Positions 1-12,100 of a stretch of 64,000 nucleotides of DNA are shown here, one piece after another. A program made the position numbers and the translations under genes. The first letter of the stretch is position 1. Each line of letters begins with the position of its first letter. The stretch is from assembly GCA_024291935.2 (NCBI GenBank), contig CM044326.1, forward strand, positions 31,743,948-31,807,947. Reading direction: 5' to 3'. This stretch comes from Okapia johnstoni (Eukaryota > Chordata > Mammalia > Artiodactyla > Giraffidae). The notes below the pieces were generated by a model, which saw only the letters and a program-made list of their open reading frames with translations, searched no databases and had not been told where the DNA came from.

Positions 1-389
1 CCCTCACTGTTCCTTGCCCTTCCTTCAAGACGGTGGCTTTGTTACGAAGACTGACGAGGGCGTGGGTCCGTGCGCAGCCCCAGGAGAGGCGGATGGGGGC
101 GCTGAGCCTGGTGGGGGGTTGGTGGCCGGGGGTGGGCTGCCCTGGGCACAGTCCCTCCTGGGCCCAGGTCCGCTCCTCCGTTCGTGGGGCCTTCCCAGGC
201 CGCCTGAGTGCTCCAGCACAGTTTCCCAGGGAAGCTTCCTTCCTGCAGGGCCCAGTGTCTGTCTGGCCTGAAGCCATGTCCCTCCTGTCGGTGCGGGGGT
301 TGGGGGGGGTCCTGCCCGGGGCCGAGAGGCCTGCGGTGCCCGCGGCCTGGTCTCGCCCATCACTAAACACTCGTGCCCTTCCTTTCCAG

Positions 390-429
390 CTCGAACAAGT
401 CCTGTCAAAACAGCTGGAGGACGTGGAAG
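390..429 (+). CDS. BRF1: BRF1 coding exon (LEQVLSK)
   Basis: This 40-bp exon reads [13 protein letters not shown] and ends in phase 1 (G|GT). It is flanked by CTTTCCAG and a GTAACC donor. It joins the next exon to make ...[10 protein letters not shown]. Confidence 0.93.
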
Positions 430-3400
430 GTAACCGCCCGTCTCACTGGACAGAGGCTTCGGACCCTTACAGGGATGGGGTTCGTGACCGCTTTTTGCTT
501 TTGACTTGTTGCTTCAGGTGAAATAACCACCTACCAGGACGCCATTGAGATCGAACTAGAAAACAGCCGGCCCAAGGCCAAGGGGGCGCTCGCCAGCCTG
601 ACGAAAGACGGTGAGCGCAGCCGTGTGTCCGCAGCCGCCCTGCAGTCCGCCTGTGCCCGGCCGCTCCCACTGCCAGCCCCCGTGCCCCGCGCCAGGCCTC
701 AGCGCTCCCGGGACGCCCTGAGCCACGCTGTGCCCGGCGTGGACACGGCGCGTCTCGGGGCGCTTCCCACGGTGCTGTCTCTCTGGCGGTTTCCCATGTC
801 ATCCGTTCGTGTCCGTGTGCTTCGTCCTTGTTTTCCTGGCTGCGTTGCCGACTTCGCACTGAAGCAGCTCTTGTGCTGACTCGTGCGCCCTGCGACCTCT
901 CAGCGCTCCGCCGGCGACTTCCGCCCTCGGTTCTGCCCTCCGTGGCGTCTCCCCGTGTTCTGACCTGTGGTCGCTGCCCCAGCTGCTCTCCTCCAGCGGT
1001 GGGGGAGGGGGTGGGGCCCCGCTCCCGCGAGCCCCCCTGCTGCCGTGTAGTGTGAGCTGCAGCGCGCGCTCCTGGCGTCAGACGCTTCTGCTCAGTCTCA
1101 GGCTGTGTTTCTCCTCGATGCTACACGTCGAGTGAGGAGTGAAGACGCGCTCGGGCTGGGGGTGTCTCGTGACTGTTGTCAGCATCCTCACTTACCACGC
1201 GGCGACAGCGCTTTGCTGGCGCTGTCCCTCCTTGCTGTCACTGTGTTGTGGCCACAGGCCCGTTGGTTGGAGTTGCCTGTGGTGCTTGGGGAGGAGGCCC
1301 CCTGGGCTCCGGTCCCCAGGGCTGGGCTCCGTGTCTGCCGCGGCGTCCCCCCATCCACGCTGGCAGCTGTGTGACGCTCTCACAGGCACAGGGGGTCTCG
1401 GCGCTCCGGCTGAGGCCGGCGTGTTTTCGGTGCCGGGCGTCCCCCTGTGGGCCTGTGTGCACGCCTGGTGGTCTCTGCCCTGCCCGCCTGCCTCCCCGCC
1501 CACCCCGCCCATGTCCCCCTCTGGACACAGCCGGGCTCTGCTCTCCGGCCCCACCTAGACCTCTCTCCGCACGAGGACCCGGCTCCCCTGTGTCTGCTCA
1601 CGTGCCTTTTGCGAGGTGCTCCCTGGGCCTCGGGAAGCGTGTGTTCTGTCCCCAGGTTTGCTTGGCGTCCTCTCTTGAGGTCCCTGTTTCTGGGCCAGCG
1701 CCTGCCTGCAGCCGCCCAGCCACAGGGGTGGGCTCGCTCTCCTGCCCTCGCGCTCACTGGGTGCTGTTGAGGGACCACTGGTCTGCTCCAGGTCCAGCTT
1801 CTCACAGCTTCTCCTGACCAGACCGTCGGGCACGTGTCCTCCTCCACGCCCACCGCCTCCACGTCCCATCCCACCCTCGCCCCTGGTCCGCCCTCCTCGG
1901 TGTGAAGTCATTCCTCTGACCCCTGGCCTCCAAGCAGCCCCGCCCTGCCGCGGGATGGCCCGCCTGGGGGAGCCGCAGCTCCGCAGCGAGGAGAGGCCAG
2001 GTGCTGGGGGACCGCTGGGGCCGGGGGAAGGAGGAAGGGGTGCATGCGCCGTTGAGTCCGTCCCTCTGGAGGCCGCGCTGCGTGTGTGCGGGGCCCTGAG
2101 CTCTGGGACCCTGCGGCGGGCCGAGTGGATGGCCAGTGTCCTCGCTCTGCTGGCCCTCCTGCAGGCTGTTGGTGGCACGTGTGCTGAGAGCGTGGGCTTC
2201 CTGGCAAGGGGCTGCGAGGGTGTGAGGGGGCTACGCGTGTGGTCAGGGGCGTGTATCACAGGCCAAGGGCCGGCAGGTGCCCAGGCAGTGTGCAGCTGCC
2301 TCCTACGGCTGGAAATTGGCTGTTGTGTCTCGAGTTTCCTGTGAGAGGGAGTGTTTCTTCTCTGGCTTTTCACTCAGTATTGTTGCTCTGAGAGGTCCAT
2401 CCCCTGCCGGTCCTCTCTGCACCAGGGATCCTGAGTGTCCTGTCCTGATGGAAGGCAGTCAGTCAGTTCAGTCGCTTAGTCGTATCTGACTCTTCGTGAC
2501 CGCATGGATTGCAGCACGCCAGGCCTCCCTATCCATCACCAATTCCTGGAGCTTGCTCAGACTCATGCCCATCGAGTCGGTGATGCCATCCAACCCTCTC
2601 ATCCTCTGTTGTCCCCTTCTCCTTCTGCCCTCAATCTTTCCCAGCATCAGGGTCTTCTCAAATGAGTCAGTTCTTCACATCAGGTGGCCAAAGTATTGGA
2701 GTTTTAGCTTCAACATCAGTCCTTCCAATGAACACTCAGGACTGATCTCCTTTAGGATGGACTGGTTGGATCTCCTTGCATTCCAAGGGACTCTCAAGAG
2801 TCTTCTCCAACACCACAGTTCAAAAGCATCAATTCTTCTGCGCTCAGCTTTCTTTATGATCCAACTCTCACATCCATACACGACCACTGGAAAAACCGTG
2901 GCTTTTACTAGACGGACATTTGTTGGCAAAGTAATGTCTCTGCTTTTTAATACGCTGTTTAGGTTGGTCATAACTTTTTTTCCAAGGAGTAAGCGTCTTT
3001 TAATTTCATGGCTGCGGTCACCATCTGCAGTGATTTTGGGGCCCAAAAAATAGTCTGTCACTATTTCCAGTGTCTCCCCATCTATTTACCATGAAGTGAT
3101 GGGACCAGATACCATGATCTTAGTTCTCTGAATGTTGAGCTTTAAGCCAACTTTTTCACTCTCCTCTTTCACTTTCATCAAGAGGCTCTTTCGTTCTTCT
3201 TCACTTTCTGCCATAAGGGTGATGTCATCCGCATATCTGAGGTTATTGATATTTCTCCCTGCAATCTTGATTCCAGCTTGTGTTTCTTCCAGCCCAGCGT
3301 TTCTCATGATGTACTCTGCATATAAGTTAAATAAGCAGGGTGACAATATACAGCCTTGACGTACTCCTTTCCCTATTTGGAACCAGTCTGTTGTTCCATG

Positions 3401-6400
3401 TCCAGCTCTAACTGTTGCTTCCTGACCTGCACACGGGTTTCTCAGGAGGCAGGTCAGGTGGTCTGGTGTTCCCATTGTTCAGAATTTCCCGCAGTTTGCT
3501 GTGACCCCCACAGAGGACCAGGGCCACCTGCGGTCTTGGGCTGTTGCACGTAAACCAGTGTGAGCACCCCCATCCATCTTTGTTTCCCTTTCTTGGGAAA
3601 ATGCTGGGAGTGGAGTCTCTGGGGCGGGAGGCGTGGTCGTTCAGAAGCTGCTTCCGACACGGTGTCCGTCCCTGTGCTGTGGCCGTGGAGGGGGAGGGGC
3701 CCGCGGGCTCGCTGCGGCTGCCGTGACAGGATGGCGCGCCTGCCCGCACCCGCGGCGCCTCTGCTGGTCTCTGCTCCCGTCTTTGGCCCAGCTGTGGCGG
3801 CGGCGTGTTTTCAGCGCTGTTCACGTATTCCAGAGGCAAGTCCTTGTCAGACGTGTGCCTCGCGGATGAGTCTGCAGCTTGTCTTTTCGCCTTCTTAAAC
3901 CGTGTCTTTCAAGGTAGAGTTCTCATTGCTGATGAAATCGGGTGTATCAGTGCTGGAGTCAACCTTTCTCCCATCTCCCATCTTTTCTCGGAAACATTTA
4001 TACTTGCAGCTGTTAGGTTCGTGTCTGATCTGTTCTGAGTTGGCTTTCCTATGGCGTGTGTGGTGTGGGCCGAGGCCCGTTCTCAGGTGTGGGCGCCCTG
4101 GGGACAGGCCCACCTTTGGGAATGTGTGCAGCTGCGCGGAGACGCTCTTCCCTTGGCAGACGCTCTGGGCTTCTGCCTCGTTCACAGGGGGCGTGTGAAA
4201 TTGTGTCCTAGGCTCCGTTGAGGACACCACATCCAGCTTGTTTGGGGAGGAGGACACCGAGGACGAGGAGCTGGAGGCCGCGGCCAGCCACCTGAATAAG
4301 GACTTCTACCGGGAGCTGCTTGGGGGCGGCGTCCCTGGCGGCTCGGAGGCGGCCGGGGGCCCCGAGGACGGCGGGAGGCCCCCCGCGCTGGAGTCCCTGC
4401 TTGGGCCTCTGCCCACGGCAGCCAGCCTGGGCATCTCAGACTCCATCCGAGAGTGCATCTCCTCCCCGAGCCGCGAGCCCAGTGAGTGTCCCCCCGCCCC
4501 GCCCCTGTGGGGCTGCTGAGGGGCAGCCTTTTGTGACAGCGGGTTCAGGAGGGGCTTGCTGACACATGGGTCCCCACAGCGGCTGGCAGCGTTTCCGCGG
4601 CCCTCCTGCACCGGCCCAAGCCCGCGGGGGGGTCAGCTGTGGCCGCCGTCCCCTGCCTGCCTCAGTGCAAGAAGCCAAAGCCACGCCTCACAGAGGGGCC
4701 CACGGGGGCAGACTGGCACCCCCTGCCCATCCATACGTCGGCCTGGTGGGGAGGTGTCGGCCGAAGGCAACCTCTGCACTGGACAGATGGGCACTGCTTG
4801 CTGGGCTCCGGTGCCTGCGGGGCCCTCCCCACGAGGAAGGCAGGTCTGGTTCCCTTGCATCTCAGGCGAGCGTGGCCTTGTCTCCTCCCTGGGCACCAAG
4901 GGCTGGGCCTCTGTGTGAGGAGCCCCTGTGAGCAGGACACTGCTCAATGCCCCTCCCATGCCGTGGGTGCACCTGCCCTGGGGGCAGACGGGGCCCTGAC
5001 GCAGACCTGGCCCACCTGCTGGGGCACGAGCAGCCGTACCCCCAGGGGCTGTTGTGCGAGGGCGCCCGAGTGGAGGGCACCGGGCAGAGGGCTCGCACAG
5101 GGGCCCAGGGGCAGAAGAAGGCCGTCCTGGCTGGAGCTGAGAGCAGGGCCACGAGGCCCACCGCGGAAGGACGCCCAGGGGAGCCCTCACCGGGCCCCCG
5201 CTGCAGGCAGTGTCGGGGCAGGGCGCCCCAACGGCCCCTCCATGGGACCCGCAGGCCGCGGCAGAGCACCGTTGGGCAGCAGGGGCCGGGCAGCAACAGG
5301 AGGGCCACCCCGTTTCTGGGCCACACGGAGGGTGCCATTGCCCCAGCTGGGTCGGGAGGGTGGCAGCCCACAGGTCTGGGTGGTCCTTGGCGTGGTCATG
5401 GAAGGCTCCCTGGGGCCCCCAGCCAGGAACGTTGTTGAGAAGCTCCTCCGTAAGGAGAGCGTGAGGACAGGGTCTCCTCCAGGGTCTCCTCCGGGTCAGT
5501 GAGTCGCTTCCTCCCTGAGGCCTTGGGAACAGCGCGTGGGGGAGTGGCTTGGAGCTGCCCTGGCCCTGCCCCTGGGCCCTGAGCCGGCCCGGGTGAGCTT
5601 GTGTGCCTTTGCACAGGAGGCCAAGCCTGAGTCCAGGCTGTGCTTCCCTCCAGAGGACGCCTGCGGAGACGGGGAGCTAGACCTGAGCGGCATCGACGAC
5701 CTTGAGATTGACCGGGTAGGCGCATTGATGGGGGGCCCGTGCGCTGGGGCTGCACCGCCGTGTGCCAGGCCCCAGGCCTGTGGTGTTGGCGGGCTCTGAG
5801 CAGGCTTCCAGCAGAGCTCGTCCGCGGGCAGCGGGAAGTCTTTCCCCTGATCTGTCACCAGTCGCCTCGGGCTTGCGGCCAAAGCCTGTTCTTCAGTTGG
5901 TGTCGTGGCCCTCAGTTCTGTTCCTTCTCTGGGACCCTCATGCCTGCACTCTGGCTGGCCTGGCTCCTGTGCCCTGGGGCCTGCGAGCTGCTGGGGAGGG
6001 GGTTGCTGCGGGGTCAGCTCCTGGATGCAGCCCCGGGGAGGGCGGAGGATGGCGAGCCGTCAGCCTGGGCTCTGCACACGCTCCCTGGATCGGCTCCTGG
6101 CGCTTGCAGGACTTGCACACAAGCAGGTCGGAGGCCTGCTTCCTGACGGGCATGCACGAAGCGGGCACATTTGTGGCTGAGCTCCAAGCATGCCCTCTGA
6201 GTGTGACCCTGTGCTCTACCCCAGTACATACTGAACGAGGCAGAAGCCCGTGTGAAGGCCGAGCTGTGGATGCGGGAGAACGCCGAGTACCTACGGGAGC
6301 AGAAGGGTGAGTGCCCACCTGGTGCCCGGGATGTGGGCCTCGTGGGCTCCTGCCCGCCCGGGTGCCCCCAGGGCACTGGCCTCGTGGGCCCCTGCCTGCC

Positions 6401-9125
6401 CAGGTGCCCCAGGACACGGGACTTGCTGACCCCGCTCCTTGGTCTTTCAGAGAAAGAGGCGAGAATCGCGAAGGAGAGGGAGCTGGGCATCTACAAGGAG
6501 CACAAGGTGGGCACCCCTCCCCAGGGGCCTGAGTGCGCGCCTCCGGGCTGTGCTGTCAGCCTCCTGCCCGCAGAGGCTGCCCCCTGACCCAGATGGTCCT
6601 GCTTGAGGCTCAGAACGGCTGGGGGCTGCTCGGTGGGCCGTGGGCAGGGGGCAGCGCTAGCCACCCAGGGGCCCATCTCTCCGGGGAGGGTGAGAGGCCC
6701 CAGCCAGCCCTGATGGCGTGAGTCTCCTTCCCAGGAGTCCGCCTGGTGCCCTCCACGTCCTGACTGGCACCTGGCCGGTTCGTAGCACCAAGGCCCACAG
6801 GAAGCGTAAGTTTTGTGTTTCTCTCAAGCCCAAGAAGTCTTGCAAGCGCCGGGAGCCGATCCAGGCCAGCACAGCCGGGGAGGCCATCGAGAAGATGCTG
6901 GAGCAGAAGAAGATCTCCAGCAAGATCAACTACAGTGTGCTGCGGGGCCTGGATGCGGGGGGTGGCCCGCATGGGGAGGACGGCCCCCCGCCCCGGGACG
7001 ATGGCCCCCCGCCCGGGGAGGACACGGCCCCCCAGGGGGAGGGCGCCCGGCCCCTGGAGCGGACCGGTGCCCGGAGGCTGTCCCGGCGGAAGACGCCTTC
7101 CAGGAGAAGCCGGCCTGACCCCTCGACCAGTGTGGGCAAGAGGTACTGTGTCAGGTGGGCCTGGGGGGCAGGCTGGGGTCGGTCACCACCCGCATGCCAG
7201 AAACCAGCCTCTATGTCTAGAGCCTGCGCCGCCCTGGTGGGGAGCTGAGTGGGGCTCCAGCCTTGGCGGGGTCGCGGCATCAGAGACAGTTCTGACTGAG
7301 AAACAGGTGGGGCAGGCCTGTTCCCCACCCAGGGGCTCCCGGAAGCCCCCACACCACCCTACCCTGGGAGAGACCGCTGACGAGGCCCTGGGGCTGGGGG
7401 AAGACAGCTGCGTGGCCACAGGGCCCTCCTAGCTGGGGTTGGTGGGCCGCCCTGCGTGGACAGGTCCAGCCAGCTCCGCGTGCCCGCCCCCGGACTCCCG
7501 TGAGGCCCGAGACTGGTCGGCGTGCCCCCAGCCTGGCTCCGGGGTGCTCTCTGGGTGCTCGCAGGCCCTGCTCGGAGGCCTGGCCGCCCACGGGGCAGCG
7601 TGCGGACGGCTATGGGGCACGTCGAGAGGAGACCTGCCCCTCTGGCCTTCCTCTGCTCCGCTGACGCGCCCTGCCCGTCGGGCAGGCGCTCAGGTGGTGA
7701 GGGGCCTGCTGCTGGCTCCCTCCTCTTGGCTTCCAGGACTCCGGGCTGCTCTGCCTGGCCTGGGGTCACTGCTGCCGCAGCCCATGCACCCATTTCCCCG
7801 GAGAGCTGTCCTGCAGGAGGGACTGACTCAGGCCGTGCACAGCTGTGCCTTTGCCTGCCACCTCCCCCTCCAGGCTGCCAGCCAGGGCTGCATGAGAGCC
7901 CTGAGGCCCCGCTGCTGACAGGCAGGCTGCCCGCAGCCGAGCCGGAGGGCCTGCTGTGGGGTGTCCACTGCTGGAGGCTCTCTCGGGGTCCATTCTAGGT
8001 GTGCCCAGCGCTCACTGCAGCCGGGCTGGGCCGGGAGGGTCCAGCGCAAGTGCTGGCAGGACGATGGTGGCTGCGGCCTGATTGTCCCAGCCCCTCCCCG
8101 GCTGTGCCCTGTGTGGACGCGAGGAGGCCGAGAGGGTGGCCCGCTTGTCCAGTGATCTGCCCAGCCCGCGGGGTTGGGGCAGGTGGAGGGTGGCCAGGCC
8201 TGGGTGGAGGAGGCGGCTGTGGGACGCTCCGGGGGCGAGGGGCCAGCGCTTGAGGCCTGGGGGACAGGACCAGCATCCCTGTCCTCCACCGCCAGCCAGT
8301 GTGGAGAGCAGGCCTCTCCGGGCCGTGTCCTCCTGGGCGGAGGCGCGGCCTGCGCTGAGGCCGCGTCACTCTGCTCTCTTCCAGGTTGAGGCCGATGGTT
8401 TCGACCCAGCCGGCAAAGAAGGTAGCACTTGGAGAGGTGTGTCGGCGAGGGGTGGGGGCCGGGGGTCCTTGGGGAACACGGCGGCGCCAGGGTGGGAGTC
8501 CTCGGGGAAGAGGGTGCCTGCACGGGGTCCGGAGGGCGCGCCCATCCAGGCAGAGGGACCGGGCCCTGGGAGCCAGGGCCCAGCAGTGGGGCGGCCCGGA
8601 GCCTGCCCACGCCTGCCCAGCCCCTCACCTCGCCAGCAGGCCTCAGTCCCAAACACCTGCTCCCTGGAGGCCGAGCACGTCAGGCCCTCGGCCGTCGTGG
8701 TGGAGAGCGGGCCTGTGTCGTACCACGCGGAGGAGGACGCAGAGGAGGAGGACGCGGAGGAGGAGGACGGGGAGCCCTGCGTCAGCGCCCTGCAGATGAT
8801 GGGCGGCAACGGTGTGTGCGGGCGCTCCGGGAGGGCCTTGTGGGTTTTGTGGAAGGAGCTGGCTGGGCCCTGCTTGCTGTGCAGGCGGGGGCTCCGGGCC
8901 ACCCGGCTGGCATGAAAAAGGTCCGAGCCCGCCCCACACCTGCGGGCGCTTGGGGGGGCCATGTCGGTTGGGGCAAGGCCTGCAGGGCTGGCGGTAGGGC
9001 CATGGGGGGCGCGTGGGGAGCTCCGCTCCTGGGGCAGCGGGGAGCAGCGGGCCTCACCCCCGTGGGTCGCTGCCTCATGCTCTGCAGATTACGGCTGTGA
9101 CGGGGACGATGACGACGGCTACTGA
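390..9125 (+). CDS. BRF1: BRF1, C-terminal part (ten exons; 5' part lies outside the window)
   Basis: BRF1 is the TFIIB-related subunit of TFIIIB; with TBP and BDP1 it recruits RNA polymerase III to tRNA and 5S-type promoters in the nucleus. Coding exons: 390-429, 518-610, 4212-4481, 5654-5715, 6225-6306, 6451-6506, 6829-7142, 8385-8436, 8640-8811, 9088-9125. They splice in phase into 392 codons plus TGA. The order matches the vertebrate C-terminal half: LEQVLSK segment, SRP-like acidic region, then the conserved block [20 protein letters not shown] through [15 protein letters not shown] (homology block II, known to bind TBP), a basic RRLSRRK stretch, and the acidic tail ending in GDDDDGY. 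The zinc ribbon and cyclin folds are encoded upstream of the window. All introns are GT-AG. No frameshifts seen. A bovid-specific Pro/Asp-rich expansion sits in the 6829-7142 exon. Identification is from remembered family sequence and is very secure. Confidence 0.97.
518..610 (+). CDS. BRF1: BRF1 coding exon ([18 protein letters not shown])
   Basis: This 93-bp exon encodes [20 protein letters not shown] and the following [11 protein letters not shown]. The acceptor is TTGCTTCAG and the donor GTGAGC. This conserved linker follows the cyclin repeats in BRF1. Confidence 0.96.
611..4211 (+). other. BRF1 intron, 3.6 kb
   Basis: The intron is GC-rich single-copy-looking sequence apart from an antisense BovB LINE fragment at about 2456-3516. 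The sequence on either side of the BovB (about 2340-2455 and 3545-3630) vaguely resembles old L1 3' sequence, but I cannot confirm that. No further exon was recognised. Confidence 0.7.
2456..3516 (-). mobile_element. RTE-BovB LINE fragment, antisense, 5'-truncated
   Basis: This is the 3' third of a BovB non-LTR retrotransposon, read on the minus strand. The element's 3' end is at about 2456 and carries the typical CAGTCGCTTAGTCGTATCTG-like terminus. The minus strand translates to reverse-transcriptase sequence including [19 protein letters not shown] and a preserved YADD catalytic motif near 3220-3230, followed by the maturase-like C-terminal part ending in FGHLM. Internal stops and frameshifts separate the pieces (3086-3475 and 2675-3061), so the copy is dead. 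No convincing target-site duplication was found. Confidence 0.93.
4212..4481 (+). CDS. BRF1: BRF1 coding exon (acidic [19 protein letters not shown])
   Basis: This is a 270-bp exon, phase 1 in and phase 1 out. It encodes the acidic [19 protein letters not shown] stretch, a glycine-rich middle, and [13 protein letters not shown]. Acceptor GTGTCCTAG, donor GTGAGT. Confidence 0.96.
4482..5653 (+). other. BRF1 intron, 1.2 kb
   Basis: The sequence is GC-rich. I see no exon, repeat family or regulatory structure that I can support. Confidence 0.6.
5654..5715 (+). CDS. BRF1: BRF1 coding exon ([17 protein letters not shown])
   Basis: This 62-bp exon encodes [21 protein letters not shown] after the split lysine codon. 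It is a highly conserved acidic segment. Acceptor CCCTCCAG, donor GTAGGC. Confidence 0.96.
5716..6224 (+). other. BRF1 intron, 0.5 kb
   Basis: Nothing recognisable apart from the splice sites. Confidence 0.6.
6225..6306 (+). CDS. BRF1: BRF1 coding exon ([19 protein letters not shown])
   Basis: This 82-bp exon starts homology block II ([19 protein letters not shown] then AEYLREQK), the TBP-contacting helix region of BRF1. Acceptor TACCCCAG, donor GTGAGT. Confidence 0.97.
6451..6506 (+). CDS. BRF1: BRF1 coding exon ([19 protein letters not shown])
   Basis: This 56-bp exon encodes a charged helix, [19 protein letters not shown], and continues block II. Acceptor GGTCTTTCAG, donor GTGGGC. Confidence 0.96.
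6507..6828 (+). other. BRF1 intron, 322 bp
   Basis: Short GC-rich intron. Nothing recognisable. Confidence 0.6.
6829..7142 (+). CDS. BRF1: BRF1 coding exon ([15 protein letters not shown]...; Pro/Asp-rich expansion)
   Basis: This 314-bp exon encodes [20 protein letters not shown], then the end of block II ([15 protein letters not shown]). After that comes a low-complexity segment with tandem DGPPP units (6979-7030), and finally a basic [12 protein letters not shown] region. The low-complexity insert is longer and more proline/acid-rich than in the human protein as I remember it. Acceptor CTCTCAAG, donor GTACTG. Confidence 0.95.
7143..8384 (+). other. BRF1 intron, 1.2 kb
   Basis: GC-rich with no recognised repeat or exon. 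Several GC-driven open frames here are not supported as coding. Confidence 0.6.
8385..8436 (+). CDS. BRF1: BRF1 coding exon ([13 protein letters not shown])
   Basis: This 52-bp exon completes a split arginine codon and encodes [17 protein letters not shown]. Acceptor CTCTTCCAG, donor GTGTGT. Confidence 0.94.
8640..8811 (+). CDS. BRF1: BRF1 coding exon ([18 protein letters not shown])
   Basis: This 172-bp exon encodes a variable start ([18 protein letters not shown]), then the conserved [12 protein letters not shown], a run of EED repeats, and [14 protein letters not shown]. Acceptor GCCAGCAG, donor GTGTGT. Confidence 0.95.
9088..9125 (+). CDS. BRF1: BRF1 terminal coding exon ([12 protein letters not shown], stop)
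   Basis: The last 12 residues, [12 protein letters not shown], are followed by TGA at 9123-9125. The acidic C-terminus matches vertebrate BRF1. Acceptor CTCTGCAG. Confidence 0.95.
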
Positions 9126-12100
9126 GGCGGCCTCGCGGCTGGCACGTCCGCTAGTAGTCCCGCCGCTGGCTCCCGATGGTCCGACGGCCTCAGGTCAGCC
9201 CCCAGTGAGCAGCAAGACTTGGTGATGAGAGAGGCGCCACCCTGCTGCCCGGCGGCCCTCGTGCATAGCTGCCCGCAACCTCATGGCCCTTGCTGTTGGG
9301 ACCCTGCTCTGAGCAACGTGAGGAGCGTGTCTGTTTCTCGGCAGAGGTGGGTCTCGTGGCCCAGGAACCCTTGCCGGTGGCTCTGCCGCATCCAGTGGAG
9401 AGAAACTGTGGCCCAGGGAGGCCCAGCGCGTGTCGAAGCTCATGGAGGCCCGGCGGGCTCCAGACCCTGCTCTGCCCCAGGCGGCCGGGAGCCTGCGCCC
9501 CTCGCTTCCTCGCCACGTCTGAGAAGCACTTTGCCTCCAGCTGACCCCTGGCCAGGTCTTGCCGCTGTGTCCAGGCCCGGGGACCCCGCAGGCGTGCACC
9601 AAGGAGCCCACACTCTGCCCAGCCCTGCAGGGCGGCCAGCACCACTCAGCAGGCGCATGCGCAGCTGTCCTGGGCACCCATGAGGCCGCCGGGTGCCTCC
9701 CACCCGAGCTGTGCCTAGGTCCCTGTCCTGAGAGGCGTGGCCAGCAGAGGTCCTCTGCTTGGTGGCACTTGGGCCCTCCTGAGCCAGCCTTGCTGTGGGA
9801 AGTCCCGGAGCCCTTGGCCTGGCCTTGCACATCGCTGCGCAGGGGGTGTCCACGAGGGGCCCACAGAGGCTTCTGCTTCTCCAGGCCAGCCTCCGTCCCT
9901 CATGGGGTAGGCAGGCCCTGTGGCATCCACCCCAGAGGACATCGCAGCTCACTGGGGCATCTCAGGGCCCTCGCTGTGCCCCTCGGCTGGGACCCCAGGG
10001 GGCCTGGCAGGCTGGAGTCGAAGGTTGGCTGGTAAAACAGAAAGATCGTTGCTTGAGCAGAAACCTGTAGAGCATGTGGTCTGCAGCCCCGTCTGGCTCC
10101 CTAGGAGCGAGGTTCGGCAGGGGCGCTGGGTCTCCAGGCTCTATGCGTGCCCTGTTGTCAAGTGGGGGACCGGTGACACGTCCACCCTCACAGGAAGGCC
10201 CTGGGCCTCTGCAGAGGCTGTTAGAGGGGCCTTGTGGACGGGGGCCACTGCCCCACACGGGGAGAAGGAGCCTCTGGGTGGGGCTGGTGACTGGCGGGGG
10301 GCAGTCAGGCCGCGCGTGCCGTGTTCTAGAGACAGAGGTCTGGCTGGACGCTTCCCCGGGAGGCGGACGGGAGGCCGTCCTGCAGGCCCTTGCCCCGAAG
10401 CTCCCTTCATAGAGGAGGAGCTGACAGTCTTGCGGGGGGGCGGTCAGGCTGCCCTGCAGAGGAGAGGCTGCTGAGCCGGGGCGGGGGAGCGGGTGAGCAT
10501 GTCCGGGGGAGCACGCGCGGGGCAGCCGCAGGGCGAGGCGTGGGGGTGCGGGGGCCGCGTCCCCAGCTGCGCCTACTCAGGTTGATGTCAGCAGGGTCCC
10601 CTGTGGGTGCTCGCCCGAGCAGGGCACGCGACTGGCCGCCGGGCTCTGCACGGCGCTGGGACCGGCTGGGGGAGGCCTGCATCCACTGAGGCCCAGGGCA
10701 GCCCGTCCCTGCCGCGCGGTGGGTGGGCCGCGTGCCCTGCCCCTCCTCCAGCGTGAGGCCGGGGTTCTCCAGGCCCCCTGCCTGCCCCCAGCACGTGGCC
10801 TGGCTCCTCCGGGCTGTGCTGCTCTCCCTGTCAGTCTCACTTTCCCGGCTCGTCCCCCAGCGGCCTGGGGGCGGAGGAGGGCAGGCCGGGAGAGGACTGC
10901 AGGGCCTGCACACCCACAGGTGCATACCTGTGCATGGACACGCCGGTGCTGCTCACGCCGCCTCCCCCATGTCCCTGCAGGCCACCGTCAGGGCGCCGGG
11001 TCCCAGCTCAGACCCAGGCCCACCCCCAGCGGGGCTGAGTTCTAGGGCCTGAGGCCTCATGGTGCCTCGGGCACCCTCGCAGGGCCACTGTGACAGGGCC
11101 GCCCGCCTCCCGCAGAGGATACAGTGCCTGCTGGCATCCGGCCCACACCGCGCTCCGTGACCTCGCGGCCCCCCACCCCTCTGGGCCCTGGAGTCGGGAC
11201 CACGGGTGCCTTTCCTGACTGGACTGGGTGGACCACGCAACCTGCTGCTCGCTGCCTCAGGCCCCTCCGAGAAGGTGGGGCAGGCCCAAGACGCCCCTGG
11301 GGAGCCCCCTCCCTCCGAGCCAGCTTGCCCAGGCGCCTGGGCTGGAGCCTCGGCAGCCTGGTCCCTGACACCCTGAGTTGGCGGTGGGAGCCCTGGCCGG
11401 TGGGGGTCAGGCAGAAGGCAGGCTGGAGTGGACACCCCCCTGAGAACCGGGCTCTGGCGGCGTCTGTGCAGGCGCTCGGGGCTCGGTCTCCGCCCCGTCC
11501 TGCCCCCTGCCCGGCTCACCTCATGGTCACACCAGCTTGGTCGGCCGCCACCTGCTCCCCAGCGGCTCCCCACGCCTGCCTGGCTCCCACGACCGTGTCC
11601 AGGTGGATCAGGCCTCCAGACGGGCAGCAGGGCTGGTGGCCGCTTGCTGCCCCCATGGCCCCTGGGGCGCTGGGGGGTCTCTCTCGAGGGAGGGGCGGCT
11701 TCGGGGGGGCCCCTGAGAACCAGGGTCCCTGACACCCCCTCTGGTAGAGCCCAGCCTGAGCACCCACTGTGCCCTGCCCACTGGCAGCCCCACAAACGCT
11801 GCTCCCGCGGCTCAGTGCTGGGCGAGGTGCAGACCGCCCCCCGTCCTACCACCCCCCATCCTGCCGCCTCGGGCCGATGCCCGTTCTGTTCTCCTGTCCA
11901 GCTCTTGCCCTTCCCAAACCCCTTTGCTGTATCTACACCCTAGTTCTACGTCTGTTTCTCAGTGGGCTGCAGCGCTGGCCGAGTGAGGGCCGTGCGTCTG
12001 GGAGCAGGAGAGGGGCTCCTGTCCCTCCTACTCTGAGGGGTCCCCAGGAGGGCCAGGACGTTCCCAGCCCCCAGGGCTGGGGCTGCCCTGCAGGCGGTGC

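Noticed and set aside
1555..2373. 272-codon minus-strand frame in a BRF1 intron
   Set aside because: GC-driven frame with no domain, no conservation that I recognise and no splice support.
2340..3640. Old L1 interrupted by the first BovB, by analogy with the nested locus
   Set aside because: The flanks only vaguely resemble L1 3' sequence. I could not read a continuous element through the insertion or find a target-site duplication.
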